Below are positions 1-8,223 of a DNA stretch of 53,426 nt, one piece after another. The stretch's first letter is position 1. Each line of letters starts with the position of its first letter. This stretch comes from Halieaceae bacterium (GTDB lineage Bacteria; Pseudomonadota; Gammaproteobacteria; Pseudomonadales; Halieaceae), in NCBI GenBank assembly GCA_028280635.1, contig JANQLM010000007.1:1-53426 (forward strand), written 5' to 3'. The notes beneath the pieces were generated by a model. It saw nothing but the letters and a program-made list of their open reading frames with translations. It ran no database searches and was not told where the DNA came from. Made by a program: the position numbers and the translations under genes.

Positions 1-1
1 G

Positions 2-607
2 ACACACAGAATTCAATGCAAATGCGGAAGTGTGGTGGGTCACGTTGAAGGTAAAGGAATACACAATCGCGTTGTTTGCTACTGTGCAGACTGTCAGGCG
101 TTCGCGAGATACCTTGGGTGTGCCGATGAAGTACTGGATGCTCAAGGTGGCACCGACATCGTGCAGTTGGCGCAGCCGCGTGTGACGTTCTCCCAGGGCC
201 GGGAGCAACTCGCTGCGATGCGGCTCGGTGAGAATGGACTGCTGCGGTGGTACGCTGCCTGTTGCAACACGCCTTTGGGCAACACCTTACCCAATCCAAA
301 GATCTCCTTTATTGGTCTTGTCCATTCATCGCTTGATCATTCGATGATCGATGCGGACTTCGGAGAGAGTGCCGCGACAGTCCATGTCGATTCGGCAAGC
401 GGAGAACCGAAGCCAAAAGCGAATGGCCTTGTCGGCGCCGGCCTGCGGTTTCTATGGATTGTGGCGTCCACGCGTATCGGCAAGCGATACCGGGGCTCGG
501 AACTGTTTGATGAATCCGGTGCACCCATCGTTCGTCCGGTCGTACTCACCTCGCAAGAGGTAGACGAGCTGAAACGCACCGGGCGCGAGGCGCATCAAAA
601 AATGTGA
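2..607 (+). CDS. GFA/DUF6151-type zinc-binding protein, 5' partial
   Basis: The reading frame is open from the window edge, so the gene begins outside. Upstream of the first in-frame GTG (base 32) it encodes IQCKCGSVVG, the CxC zinc motif of the glutathione-dependent formaldehyde-activating (GFA/Mss4-like) fold. CYCADCQAF (CxxC) and WYAACCNTPLG follow, completing the usual zinc ligand set. The GTG at 32 is therefore an internal codon. The family binds structural zinc; the substrate is unknown, and most members are not true formaldehyde-glutathione enzymes. About 200 residues are visible, close to full family length, so only a few N-terminal residues should be missing. Confidence 0.8.
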   Translation, partial: THRIQCKCGSVVGHVEGKGIHNRVVCYCADCQAFARYLGCADEVLDAQGGTDIVQLAQPRVTFSQGREQLAAMRLGENGLLRWYAACCNTPLGNTLPNPKISFIGLVHSSLDHSMIDADFGESAATVHVDSASGEPKPKANGLVGAGLRFLWIVASTRIGKRYRGSELFDESGAPIVRPVVLTSQEVDELKRTGREAHQKM

Positions 608-718
608 CCCCACTCCCATAATGGAGCGGGCCCCATCAAATAGCTTTGCAAAAGCTAGCCCATCGAAGCAACGTCGGCATCGGATTGCGACAACGCTTTC
701 TGATGGGAGAAGAACACG

Positions 719-1084
719 ATGGCTCGATTCCTTGCAGTGATACTTTCGGTGCTCACCATGTCCGGCTGTGTCTCGATCAACGAGGCCATGGAGAAGCGCC
801 GGCTCATGGCGGAACTCACCCCCGCCGGCGAAGCTGTTGCGATCGTCGAGAAAGCCAATGGCGGCTGTAAGGAGACAGAGCGCATTGACACCCGCATCCC
901 GTTTAGCGGCTATGACGAAGAAGAGAACATCGGGTACCTGCAAAACTACCTTCGCAACGCGGCCGCCGAGAGCGGCGCCAATGCCGTTGTCGTCACCCGG
1001 GAAGACTGGTATCGCCTGACCGGCGACCCGGCGGCCAGCCACGTGGGTGTCGAGATTGAAGCCGTGGCATACGATTGCCGGTAG
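719..1084 (+). CDS. Small lipoprotein, DUF4156-like
   Basis: A 121-residue protein with a short hydrophobic N-terminus (ARFLAVILSVLTMSGC) ending in a lipobox, so Cys17 should be lipidated and the mature protein membrane-anchored. The body has the pattern of small envelope lipoproteins of the DUF4156/RcsF-like type: VAIVEKANGGCKE near the start, an LRNAAAESGANAVVV segment and a late cysteine (AYDC) near the end. The two mature cysteines could form a disulfide. The gene stands alone after a 110-base gap. No specific function can be assigned. Confidence 0.75.
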   Translation: MARFLAVILSVLTMSGCVSINEAMEKRRLMAELTPAGEAVAIVEKANGGCKETERIDTRIPFSGYDEEENIGYLQNYLRNAAAESGANAVVVTREDWYRLTGDPAASHVGVEIEAVAYDCR

Positions 1085-1113
1085 CCTGCGGTCTTTGACC
1101 CGGGCCGATCTCC

Positions 1114-1560
1114 CTACACCTGCTCGGACTCTCGTTGCCGGTCAATCCACGCCGGAGCAATGGACAAGCGGCTGGCGATCATGTCAGCGCTGGTGAGTAG
1201 CCGCCAGAACGGCGCCACGTCGCTGGTCGGTGTGCCCTCTTCCATTTCATCGATGGCCGCCTGGGCTGAGATGCGGATGAATATCGCTGAAGACACCGGG
1301 CAGGTGGCGTCGCACTTGTGCTTTCTCGCCAGTTCCCGTCGCATCCTTACGATGGTTCGCGTCTCGCCGCGGGGAATTTTCCTGATATAGGCATCAACAA
1401 TCGCCGGGGTGGCAACAAACAAGGTTTGCCCTTTCTTGACGCCGGCAAAATCTCCATCCAGCACCACCGTCTTCGGTTGCTTGTCTGAAGCCAGGTGTTC
1501 TCTAGCGGACTTGGCCACGGGTGTTCTCCAGATCGGGTCGGGGTCAGGCATTTCTACCAC
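1114..1560 (-). CDS. Conserved hypothetical protein
   Basis: A 148-residue soluble protein. The segment IPRGETRTIVRMRREL loosely recalls the helix-turn-helix part of O6-alkylguanine-DNA alkyltransferase-like proteins (PxGETRTYxxLA), but no PCHR active site is present; a CDATCPVS segment follows instead. Any repair role is speculation. The start is uncertain: GTG at 1560 or ATG at 1551, neither with a clear ribosome binding site. The gene lies alone between a plus-strand lipoprotein gene and a minus-strand SDR gene. Confidence 0.6.
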   Translation of the reverse strand: MVEMPDPDPIWRTPVAKSAREHLASDKQPKTVVLDGDFAGVKKGQTLFVATPAIVDAYIRKIPRGETRTIVRMRRELARKHKCDATCPVSSAIFIRISAQAAIDEMEEGTPTSDVAPFWRLLTSADMIASRLSIAPAWIDRQRESEQV

Positions 1561-1682
1561 GAGAACAACCAGGCAGGAATAATCCCTGTTTTATATTAAT
1601 AGAATCAAACACTTATCATTTATCGAGAAAAATCACGACGTCCAAACCCAGGAGTAGACGGCCTGTCAGGCAATGTGCATGC

Positions 1683-2609
1683 CTATGACAGAAAAGCGCT
1701 TAGCAAGTGGCGGCTGTATTCGACGAGAGCGTCCCCATGCTCACGTGACAGGGAGATGCCCGACCTCGGGGCAGGTTCTCCAGTGAACTCAAGGTAGTCC
1801 CCGTTGTTGTGCTCCCGGCTCAGCAATAACTCGCGCACGAGCGCTTGGCCGGATGCTTCGGCTGAGCTTACCCCCGGGAGGAAGTACGCCGACCATGGCA
1901 TCACATACTTCCAGGCAAACCGTTCAACCGCCGATCGGTCTCGCGCAAGCTGAGTGCCGGGCATCAGGCCAGGGTCGTAACACAAGAACCTGCGACCCGA
2001 CGCGGGCTCTTGCTCAGCCATCTGCACAGCGTAGAGGATGGCGCACAGCTTCGACGTGGCATAGCGATCCATCCCCTGCTGTGTATTGGATCCTCCGGGA
2101 GACACTTCGCCGGCGGCGACGGCTTCCGCGCTCGGAAAGAAGGCGCCGCGAAATCCAAAAACGCTCGCCAGTGTGTTACCGGGATCATGGGTGCCGCTCC
2201 CTAGGGTGATGACGGTCCCACCCGATTTCATTCTGTCTTCAAGCAGTTCAACCAGGAGGACATGCGACAGAACGTTAACCTGAAACGTACGCTCGACTTG
2301 CGGGCTGCTCATCGCCCTGGCACCCGTCAGTTGCAGCCCGGCATTGCAGACAATCGCTTCGATCACCGCATCCGTCGGGATTTCCGCGCAGACACGCTCA
2401 GCGAACCTGGCCACAGAATCCAAGTCGTCCAGGTCGAGCGGCAGAATCTTCAGCCGATCGGGATCGACCCCACCCTTGAGCAGATTGCTCTGGTCGGCGT
2501 TTCTGGCACCCGCAATCACCTTGCTTTCTTCCAAGCGCAGCAGTTCCCGTGCAACGTGAACGCCCATGCCCGAAGTTGCGCCTGTTAACAGGAATATCGG
2601 TGTCGTCAT
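1683..2609 (-). CDS. Short-chain dehydrogenase/reductase
   Basis: A Rossmann-fold SDR of 308 residues. The start is set at ATG 2609 because MTTPIFLLTGATSGMG places the TGxxxGxG cofactor loop at the N-terminus; the 15 codons upstream look non-coding. Further signatures are ADQSN and LDLDDLDSV (cofactor and adenine contacts), CNAG, the catalytic serine in TLGSGT and the YATSK active site. The C-terminal extension with a WSAYFLPG segment resembles protochlorophyllide-reductase-like or retinol-dehydrogenase-like SDRs. It diverges from a MarR gene across a palindromic intergenic region, so the MarR protein probably controls it. The substrate is unknown. Confidence 0.85.
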   Translation of the reverse strand: MTTPIFLLTGATSGMGVHVARELLRLEESKVIAGARNADQSNLLKGGVDPDRLKILPLDLDDLDSVARFAERVCAEIPTDAVIEAIVCNAGLQLTGARAMSSPQVERTFQVNVLSHVLLVELLEDRMKSGGTVITLGSGTHDPGNTLASVFGFRGAFFPSAEAVAAGEVSPGGSNTQQGMDRYATSKLCAILYAVQMAEQEPASGRRFLCYDPGLMPGTQLARDRSAVERFAWKYVMPWSAYFLPGVSSAEASGQALVRELLLSREHNNGDYLEFTGEPAPRSGISLSREHGDALVEYSRHLLSAFLS

Positions 2610-2657
2610 GCTTGCCCCATGCAGAGGCAGCCACCGGCCGCCCCTTCCAAACAATAT

Positions 2658-2687
2658 ATACGATATCGTATTATACGAATTCGTATA
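2658..2687. promoter_or_regulatory. Tandem palindromic operators between SDR and marR
   Basis: Two perfect palindromes abut: ATACGATATCGTAT at 2658-2671 and TATACGAATTCGTATA at 2672-2687. Both share the half-site (T)ATACGA, and their centres are 15 bases apart, so bound dimers would lie on roughly one face of the helix. Lying in an AT-rich stretch between divergent SDR and MarR genes, they are the probable MarR operators for both promoters. The palindromes are seen directly; the regulator assignment is inference from position. Confidence 0.75.
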
Positions 2688-2730
2688 TTAGAAGTGGCAA
2701 TGCGAGATACATGCACTTAGGCTCCACAAC

Positions 2731-3189
2731 ATGGCCAGGATAAAACCCAGGAGGATTGAAGCCCTCCGAGAAGGCATCGACGACCTCGTTCGCAGGTTCA
2801 GGAGCAGCGGGACAATTGAGCTGCCGGACGCCGGCGTCACACTCAGCCTGTCAGAGGCACATGCGCTTCTTTTCGTCCACAGGAATGATGGCTGCATTGC
2901 CAGCGAGATGGCGGCACACCTGTTTCTGCCCGCAACCACTCTCTCTTCCATGGTCGATCGCCTCGTGAAGAAAAACCTACTCGAACGAGCAAGAACCGAG
3001 GAGAACAGAAGAGTGGTGCGACTACATACCACGGAATTGGGCGCGATGGGCGCGCAGCACTTCCTGGCAGAGCAGTTGGACCATTGCGAGCAGATGCTCA
3101 CTGCGCTTACAGCCAGCGAACAGCTTGCATTCATTGAGTACGTCGACAAGATTGCGCTGGCGCTTCGAGAAACACCAAACCAGAAGTGA
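2731..3189 (+). CDS. MarR-family transcriptional regulator
   Basis: A 152-residue winged-helix regulator. The recognition helix region is ASEMAAHLFLPATTLSSMVDRL and the wing is ERARTEENRRVVRLHTTELG, containing the DxRR-like NRR motif of MarR proteins. The flanking helices at both ends provide dimerisation. It is transcribed away from the SDR gene, and two palindromic operators lie between them. By family habit it would repress itself and the SDR until it binds a small phenolic or lipophilic ligand; the ligand is unknown. Confidence 0.88.
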   Translation: MARIKPRRIEALREGIDDLVRRFRSSGTIELPDAGVTLSLSEAHALLFVHRNDGCIASEMAAHLFLPATTLSSMVDRLVKKNLLERARTEENRRVVRLHTTELGAMGAQHFLAEQLDHCEQMLTALTASEQLAFIEYVDKIALALRETPNQK

Positions 3190-3288
3190 GCGAGGCTGTA
3201 ACAGAGAGCAGCGCACGCGGTGCGAGATTGCGCCAAAACTCGCCGCTAGTGTTAACCTGCACCCCATCGACCCCTGGCACCGACAAGC

Positions 3289-4881
3289 ATGAACAAGAAA
3301 TCCCCACCGGTTCAGCCGTGGATGCGAGACGCACTGCGGGAAGGCTTTATGCACCTCAATGCGGGCCGCATCAACGAGGCGTCCGCGTGCTGCCAGAAAC
3401 TCCTCGGCGCCAAGCCGGATTTGGTAGAGGGCCACTTCCTGGTGGGTTTGATCGCTCTGGAAATCAAACAGACTGGCAATGCCATTCGCGCCTTTGGCTC
3501 GGTGACCAAGCTGGACCCCAAGCACGGGGCGGCCTGGGCCAACCTGGCCAACCTGTTTGTGCGCGCCGGCCAGGCGGGCCGCGCGGACATGGCGCTGGCC
3601 GAGGCGGTAAAACACGCCGATGGCAACCCGCTGGTGCTGGACCTGATCGGCAATGTACACGGCCAGCTCGGCGAACAGGAGGAAGCCGGACGCTGGTACG
3701 CCAGGGCCCTGGCTAAAGACCCGGACAGCATTCCCTTCCAGATCAACCAGGCCAACAACCACATCTTCCTGGACCGGCTGGAAGAGGCAGAGACCCTGCT
3801 GCAGAGCGTCCTGAAGACCGCGCCTGGGCACCCCAATGCGCACTGGCTGATGTCCGGCATGCGCAAGGCCAAAGATCGCAGCCACGTTGACCTGCTGGAG
3901 GGCCTGGTCGCCAAGGCGCAAAATCCTCGCGCCCTCGCCTTCCTTTACTACGGCATGGGCAAGGAACTGGAGGACCTGGAAGAGTGGGACAGCGCCTTCG
4001 CTGCCTTCGAGCAGGGTGCGAAAGCGCGACGCCAGACCCTGGACTTCGACGAAGCCAGGGAAATTGAGATGTTCGAGGCTTTCGAGCACACCTTTACCAG
4101 GGAGTGGCTGGATGCCGGCCCGGCCGGCAATGACGACCCCTCCCCGATCTTCGTGGTGGGCCAGCCCCGGACCGGAACCACCCTGGTCGAACGCATCATT
4201 GTTGCCCACTCACAGGTGCATTCGGCGGGTGAATTGAAGCAGTTCGGTCACTGTCTGCGACGCCTGGGGGACTACCAGGAGCCGACACCCCAATCCCCTG
4301 TGCTGGCGGAGATTGGCGCGGCGGTCGATCCCGCCAGGCTGGGCGGTGCCTACCTGCAAACCACCGCCAAGCTGCGCGGCGAGACGCCGCGCTTCGTCGA
4401 CAAGCTGCCGCCAAACTACCTGTATATCCCCATCATCCTGAAAGCACTGCCCAACGCGAAGATTGTGCACCTGCGCCGCAGCCCCATGGATGCCTGCTTC
4501 GCCAGCTTCAAGCAACTGTTTGCTGACGCCTATCCGCATTCCTACGAGCAGGGCGAGATGGCCCGCCATCACGGCCGCTACTTCAAGCTGATGCAGACCT
4601 GGCGGGAGCGCTTTGGCGATCGCTTCTTCGACATTTCCTACGAGGACACCGCCGCCAACCTCGAGCCGAATGCCCGCGCGCTCATCGATTTCCTGGAGCT
4701 ACCCTGGGAGGACGCCTGCCTGGCCTTCCACCAGCAGTCCGGCGCCGTCACAACAGCGAGTTCGGTGCAGGTGCGGCAGCCCGCCCACACCCGGTCGGTG
4801 GGCCGCTGGCGCCGCTACGAGCGGCAGCTACAGCCAATGCGGGAGGCCCTCGAACAGGAGGGAGTGCCGCTGGAGCTGTAG
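3289..4881 (+). CDS. TPR-repeat sulfotransferase
   Basis: A 530-residue protein: about 270 residues of tetratricopeptide repeats (for example LVEGHFLVGLIALEIKQTGN and the following AAWANLANLFVRAGQAG unit), then a PAPS-dependent sulfotransferase domain. GQPRTGTT at residues 291-298 is the 5'-phosphosulfate-binding loop; LRRSPMDACFASFKQLF contains the 3'-phosphate-binding Arg/Ser region, and VRQPAHTRSVGRWRRYE is the C-terminal signature of this bacterial class. No signal peptide is seen. The gene is monocistronic. The acceptor substrate cannot be predicted; TPRs suggest a protein or large partner. Confidence 0.87.
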   Translation: MNKKSPPVQPWMRDALREGFMHLNAGRINEASACCQKLLGAKPDLVEGHFLVGLIALEIKQTGNAIRAFGSVTKLDPKHGAAWANLANLFVRAGQAGRADMALAEAVKHADGNPLVLDLIGNVHGQLGEQEEAGRWYARALAKDPDSIPFQINQANNHIFLDRLEEAETLLQSVLKTAPGHPNAHWLMSGMRKAKDRSHVDLLEGLVAKAQNPRALAFLYYGMGKELEDLEEWDSAFAAFEQGAKARRQTLDFDEAREIEMFEAFEHTFTREWLDAGPAGNDDPSPIFVVGQPRTGTTLVERIIVAHSQVHSAGELKQFGHCLRRLGDYQEPTPQSPVLAEIGAAVDPARLGGAYLQTTAKLRGETPRFVDKLPPNYLYIPIILKALPNAKIVHLRRSPMDACFASFKQLFADAYPHSYEQGEMARHHGRYFKLMQTWRERFGDRFFDISYEDTAANLEPNARALIDFLELPWEDACLAFHQQSGAVTTASSVQVRQPAHTRSVGRWRRYERQLQPMREALEQEGVPLEL

Positions 4882-5098
4882 CCGCCAGCAGCCCGGTTTC
4901 AGTGCACCTGGCGTGATTTGAGCCCCCAATCGGTGCAGAACGCTCAGGATTGGCCGTTTATCGCGTTTTCATGTCCGAGCGTATAGGCTAAAACGAAACA
5001 ATACGCCAATATTCCTAATTTCCGGGATAGCTATTACCCAAAACTCGGTCTAGCTTTCACGCGTAGGTAGCTAAAAACCAATACGAAGGGGACACCAA

Positions 5099-7549
5099 AT
5101 GGCCAATAATGAGCAAAACACCCGGCTTCACAACAGGAGGGGTGCAGCTGCAAATCGGCCGGCCAGCCCTCGTTCCAAGATAGCGCGAGCGGTGTCCGTG
5201 GCTCTGCTGGCGGGCACCTCAGCCACGTCCGTCCAGGCCCAGCAGCAGCTCGAAGAAATTGTGGTCACCGCCACCAAGCGTGCCGAGTCGGTGCTCGACG
5301 TCTCCGTTGCCATGACAGCAATGTCCGGCGCGGAAACCCGGATGCTCAACCTCAATGACATCAAGGACCTGATCTCCTTCACACCCGGCATCACCGGTAA
5401 TTCCAAGGACTCCTTCCTCGATACCGTGGCCATACGCGGTATTCGTACCAACCTGTTCGGTAACGGCGCCGACCCATCCATTGGTATGTATGTGAACGGC
5501 CTGTACCAGGGGCGCACCGGCGCCGGGGTCTCCGGCCTGTTTGACGTGGAACGCACCGAGATTCTGCGCGGCCCGCAGGGCTTCCTGTTTGCCCGCAACG
5601 CCGTGAGTGGCGCAGTTAACGTGATTACGGCAAAGGCGAGCACGGATGAAACCTCCGGCTTTGCAGAAGTGGATATCGGCGAGCGCGGCGTGTTTGTTTT
5701 CGAGGGCGCCGCCAACGTACCGCTGACAGACAACCTGGCGATGCGCGTGGCCTACTTCCACACCGAAGAAGACGGCTACGTGGACAACATCTTCAACGGC
5801 GATGACCTGATCGAGCACGACAACGACTCCTTCCGCGTCAGCTTCCGCTACGAAACCGACAGACTGACCGCTGACCTGATCCTGCAATATGACGATCGCG
5901 ACCAGGCGGGCAGTATCTACCGCGTGACCGGCGAAGGTGTGAACTTCAACAGCGGCAAGTCCCTGTTCCTCAACGGCGGCGAGCCCTGGAACGTGGGCAA
6001 CGACACCAACGTCAACATCAATGACCAGGTCGGATCTCGCGACCAGACTGAGGTCTACTCAGTGGGCCTGTTGATCGACTACGACCTGGGCTGGGCGACC
6101 TTCAGCTCGGTCACAGGGTACAAGGATCACGACTACGAGTACGGCGAAGACTTCGACGGCCTGCCCATCACGCTGTTTGAGTACGACCAGCTTCAGGAAG
6201 GTGATTACTTCGAGCAGGAATTCCGCCTGACCTCTTCCGGTGACGGCCCCCTGAACTGGTACGCCGGTGCCTCCTACTATGAAGAGGATATCGACACCAC
6301 CTTCACCAACATCCAGAGCGAAGACGTCTACTGTGACCTGTACCTGAACTACTACCTGTATGCGGGGGACGCCTACCGCGGCTGTGCAGCTTACTACGAG
6401 GATTACCTCGGCTACACCTTCACGCCGTCCACCAACGGCCTGATCAACGACCGCAACGAAACCTCTGGCTCCTACAAAGGCTATTCCGCCTACGTGGAAC
6501 TGGGCTATGACTTCACCGAACAGTTCGACGTTGCCGTCGGTGTGCGGTATTCCTGGGATGAGAAGCAATACTCCAACGAACGCCTGGCGGATATTGGCGG
6601 CTCCCAGTTCTCCGGCGGCGTGCAGGGTGTGGTACCCACACCGGACGGCGCGCTGTCCGACACCCAGGACTGGGACGAGGTCACCTACCGGATCGTGGCC
6701 AACTACCGCCCCACCGATAACACCCTGTTGTTTGGCTCCATCGCCACCGGCTATAAGCCGGGCGGCTATGACACCTACGGCTTCGAAAACCGGCAAACCG
6801 GTATCGCCGTGGAGGACGAGGCTCTGCGCGGCCGTGATCGTCCGGCAGACTTTGAGCCTGAGACAGTCACCTCATTCGAAGTGGGTTACAAGGGCCGACT
6901 GCTCGACGGACGCATGCAACTGTCTGCCACTGCCTTCTACTATGAATACGAGGACCTGCAGTCCTTCTTTACTGCCACCAACCCGAACGGCCCGGGCTTT
7001 ATCACCACCGCAGGGAACGTGGGTACCCTGGATGGCTGGGGCAGTGAGGTAGAGATATTTGCCTCGCTGACAGACAACGTGACGCTGCGCGTCGGCGGTT
7101 CCTGGTTCGATTCAGAAGGCAACGACGTGCAGGCCTTCTGCGGTGCAGCGCTTGACCTCGGCGCCACCGAAGACGCCTGTGAAGGCGAGTCTATCCCGCT
7201 GACACCCGAGTTCACCGCCTTTGCGGTACTGAACGGCAGCTTCCCGGTGGGTAACAACGGCGGCGAAGTGTTCGGCAACCTAGCATGGACCTGGGAAGAC
7301 GACGCTCGCGGCGACTGGATACCCACCAACCTGGCTGAACAGAACATCAACTTCCTCAACCAGACCGACCTCGTGATTGGCTACCAGCAGGATAGCTGGG
7401 TGATCAGCGGCTACGTTGAGAACCTGTTTGACGAGGAGTGGGAAGACGGCACCTTCGGTGAAGGTTTCGACGGCTCGCCCTACCCACAGTACGTGTTCGG
7501 GCCCTCACGCCCGAGAACGGCGGGTGTTCGCGCCAGCTACAGCTTCTAG
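5099..7549 (+). CDS. TonB-dependent outer-membrane receptor
   Basis: An 816-residue receptor with an extended signal peptide ending near VQAQ, then a TonB box region (LEEIVVTATKR), a plug domain (residues about 60-180, including IRGIRTNLFGNGADPSIGMYV and GPQGFLFARNAVSGAVN) and a 22-strand barrel ending in RASYSF with the C-terminal Phe. The plug sequence is of the class found in many marine and sphingomonad receptors for complex organic substrates rather than classic siderophores. AAGGGGA precedes the ATG. A 217-base leader lies upstream and a strong terminator follows, so it is a single-gene unit. The ligand is unknown. Confidence 0.92.
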   Translation: MANNEQNTRLHNRRGAAANRPASPRSKIARAVSVALLAGTSATSVQAQQQLEEIVVTATKRAESVLDVSVAMTAMSGAETRMLNLNDIKDLISFTPGITGNSKDSFLDTVAIRGIRTNLFGNGADPSIGMYVNGLYQGRTGAGVSGLFDVERTEILRGPQGFLFARNAVSGAVNVITAKASTDETSGFAEVDIGERGVFVFEGAANVPLTDNLAMRVAYFHTEEDGYVDNIFNGDDLIEHDNDSFRVSFRYETDRLTADLILQYDDRDQAGSIYRVTGEGVNFNSGKSLFLNGGEPWNVGNDTNVNINDQVGSRDQTEVYSVGLLIDYDLGWATFSSVTGYKDHDYEYGEDFDGLPITLFEYDQLQEGDYFEQEFRLTSSGDGPLNWYAGASYYEEDIDTTFTNIQSEDVYCDLYLNYYLYAGDAYRGCAAYYEDYLGYTFTPSTNGLINDRNETSGSYKGYSAYVELGYDFTEQFDVAVGVRYSWDEKQYSNERLADIGGSQFSGGVQGVVPTPDGALSDTQDWDEVTYRIVANYRPTDNTLLFGSIATGYKPGGYDTYGFENRQTGIAVEDEALRGRDRPADFEPETVTSFEVGYKGRLLDGRMQLSATAFYYEYEDLQSFFTATNPNGPGFITTAGNVGTLDGWGSEVEIFASLTDNVTLRVGGSWFDSEGNDVQAFCGAALDLGATEDACEGESIPLTPEFTAFAVLNGSFPVGNNGGEVFGNLAWTWEDDARGDWIPTNLAEQNINFLNQTDLVIGYQQDSWVISGYVENLFDEEWEDGTFGEGFDGSPYPQYVFGPSRPRTAGVRASYSF

Positions 7550-7575
7550 CCGGAACCGAGAGCCCTGCTCCCAAG

Positions 7576-7611
7576 AAAAAGGGGCGACAGATCAACTGTC
7601 GCCCCTTTTTT
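7576..7611 (+). terminator. Rho-independent terminator of the TonB receptor gene
   Basis: A perfect hairpin GGGGCGACAG / CTGTCGCCCC with a five-base loop, flanked by AAAAA upstream and TTTTTT downstream. It begins 26 bases after the receptor stop codon. The A-tract makes it potentially bidirectional. Confidence 0.93.
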
Positions 7612-7670
7612 GTATCATGCAGCATCGTTTTGGAAACACCCCGGGGTGGCCCCGGTGAGATACGGCGACT

Positions 7671-8027
7671 ATGCAGCTCAAGTACTTCGTTTTCGGCACT
7701 AACGACATGCCGCAGGCGGTCGCATTCTACGACACGCTGTTCGCGGGCAGCCCTATCAACAAGCTCCACGATGAAGGCCGCATGACCCTCTGGTCCGATG
7801 GCGACTTCATGTTCGCCCTGGCCGAGCCCTTTGACCAGCAGCCCGCCACCCGCGGCAACGGCAGCATGGCCGGATTCAATGTGGGCTCCCCGGCCGAGGT
7901 CGACCGATTGCACGCCCTGGCACTGGAACTCGGCGGCAGCGATGAAGGCCAGCCCGGTATCCGCTCGGGGCGCTATGCCGCCTACGCCAGGGACCTGGAC
8001 GGCAACAAACTCTGTTTCTTCGAGTGA
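7671..8027 (+). CDS. VOC-family (glyoxalase/bleomycin-resistance fold) protein
   Basis: A 118-residue single VOC module with two beta-alpha-beta-beta-beta units. It starts with LKYFVFGTNDMPQAVAFYD, and the second half ends with the typical YARDLDGNKLCFFE strand, where the final Glu is the usual metal ligand position. The family includes dioxygenases, lyases and resistance proteins; no substrate is evident. It follows the terminator of the TonB receptor and so has its own promoter. Confidence 0.82.
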   Translation: MQLKYFVFGTNDMPQAVAFYDTLFAGSPINKLHDEGRMTLWSDGDFMFALAEPFDQQPATRGNGSMAGFNVGSPAEVDRLHALALELGGSDEGQPGIRSGRYAAYARDLDGNKLCFFE

Positions 8028-8094
8028 AGCGCCACCCGCTATCCGCCAGCCGATCAGCAGCACCTCCGCCATGGCTGAGAATGAGGCAGCGACC

Positions 8095-8110
8095 ATTCCA
8101 GATCTGGAAT
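8095..8110. promoter_or_regulatory. 16-bp perfect palindrome upstream of Omp85 gene
   Basis: ATTCCAGATCTGGAAT reads identically on both strands and lies in the 196-base gap between the VOC gene and the Omp85-type gene, about 115 bases before the latter's start. It could be an operator; no regulator gene is adjacent. Confidence 0.3.
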
Positions 8111-8223
8111 TTGAGGCTTGGCCGGATATCTGAGTAGAGTATCCAGTCACGGGCCAACTACACTGTTGGCGAAGCTGTTGTAACCTGCCATCCGGCCCAT
8201 CCGCGGTAAGGAGGCTACTGTCA

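Noticed and set aside
3022-4209. A 395-residue minus-strand protein
   Set aside because: Antisense to the MarR end and TPR-sulfotransferase genes, whose frames carry recognised motifs.
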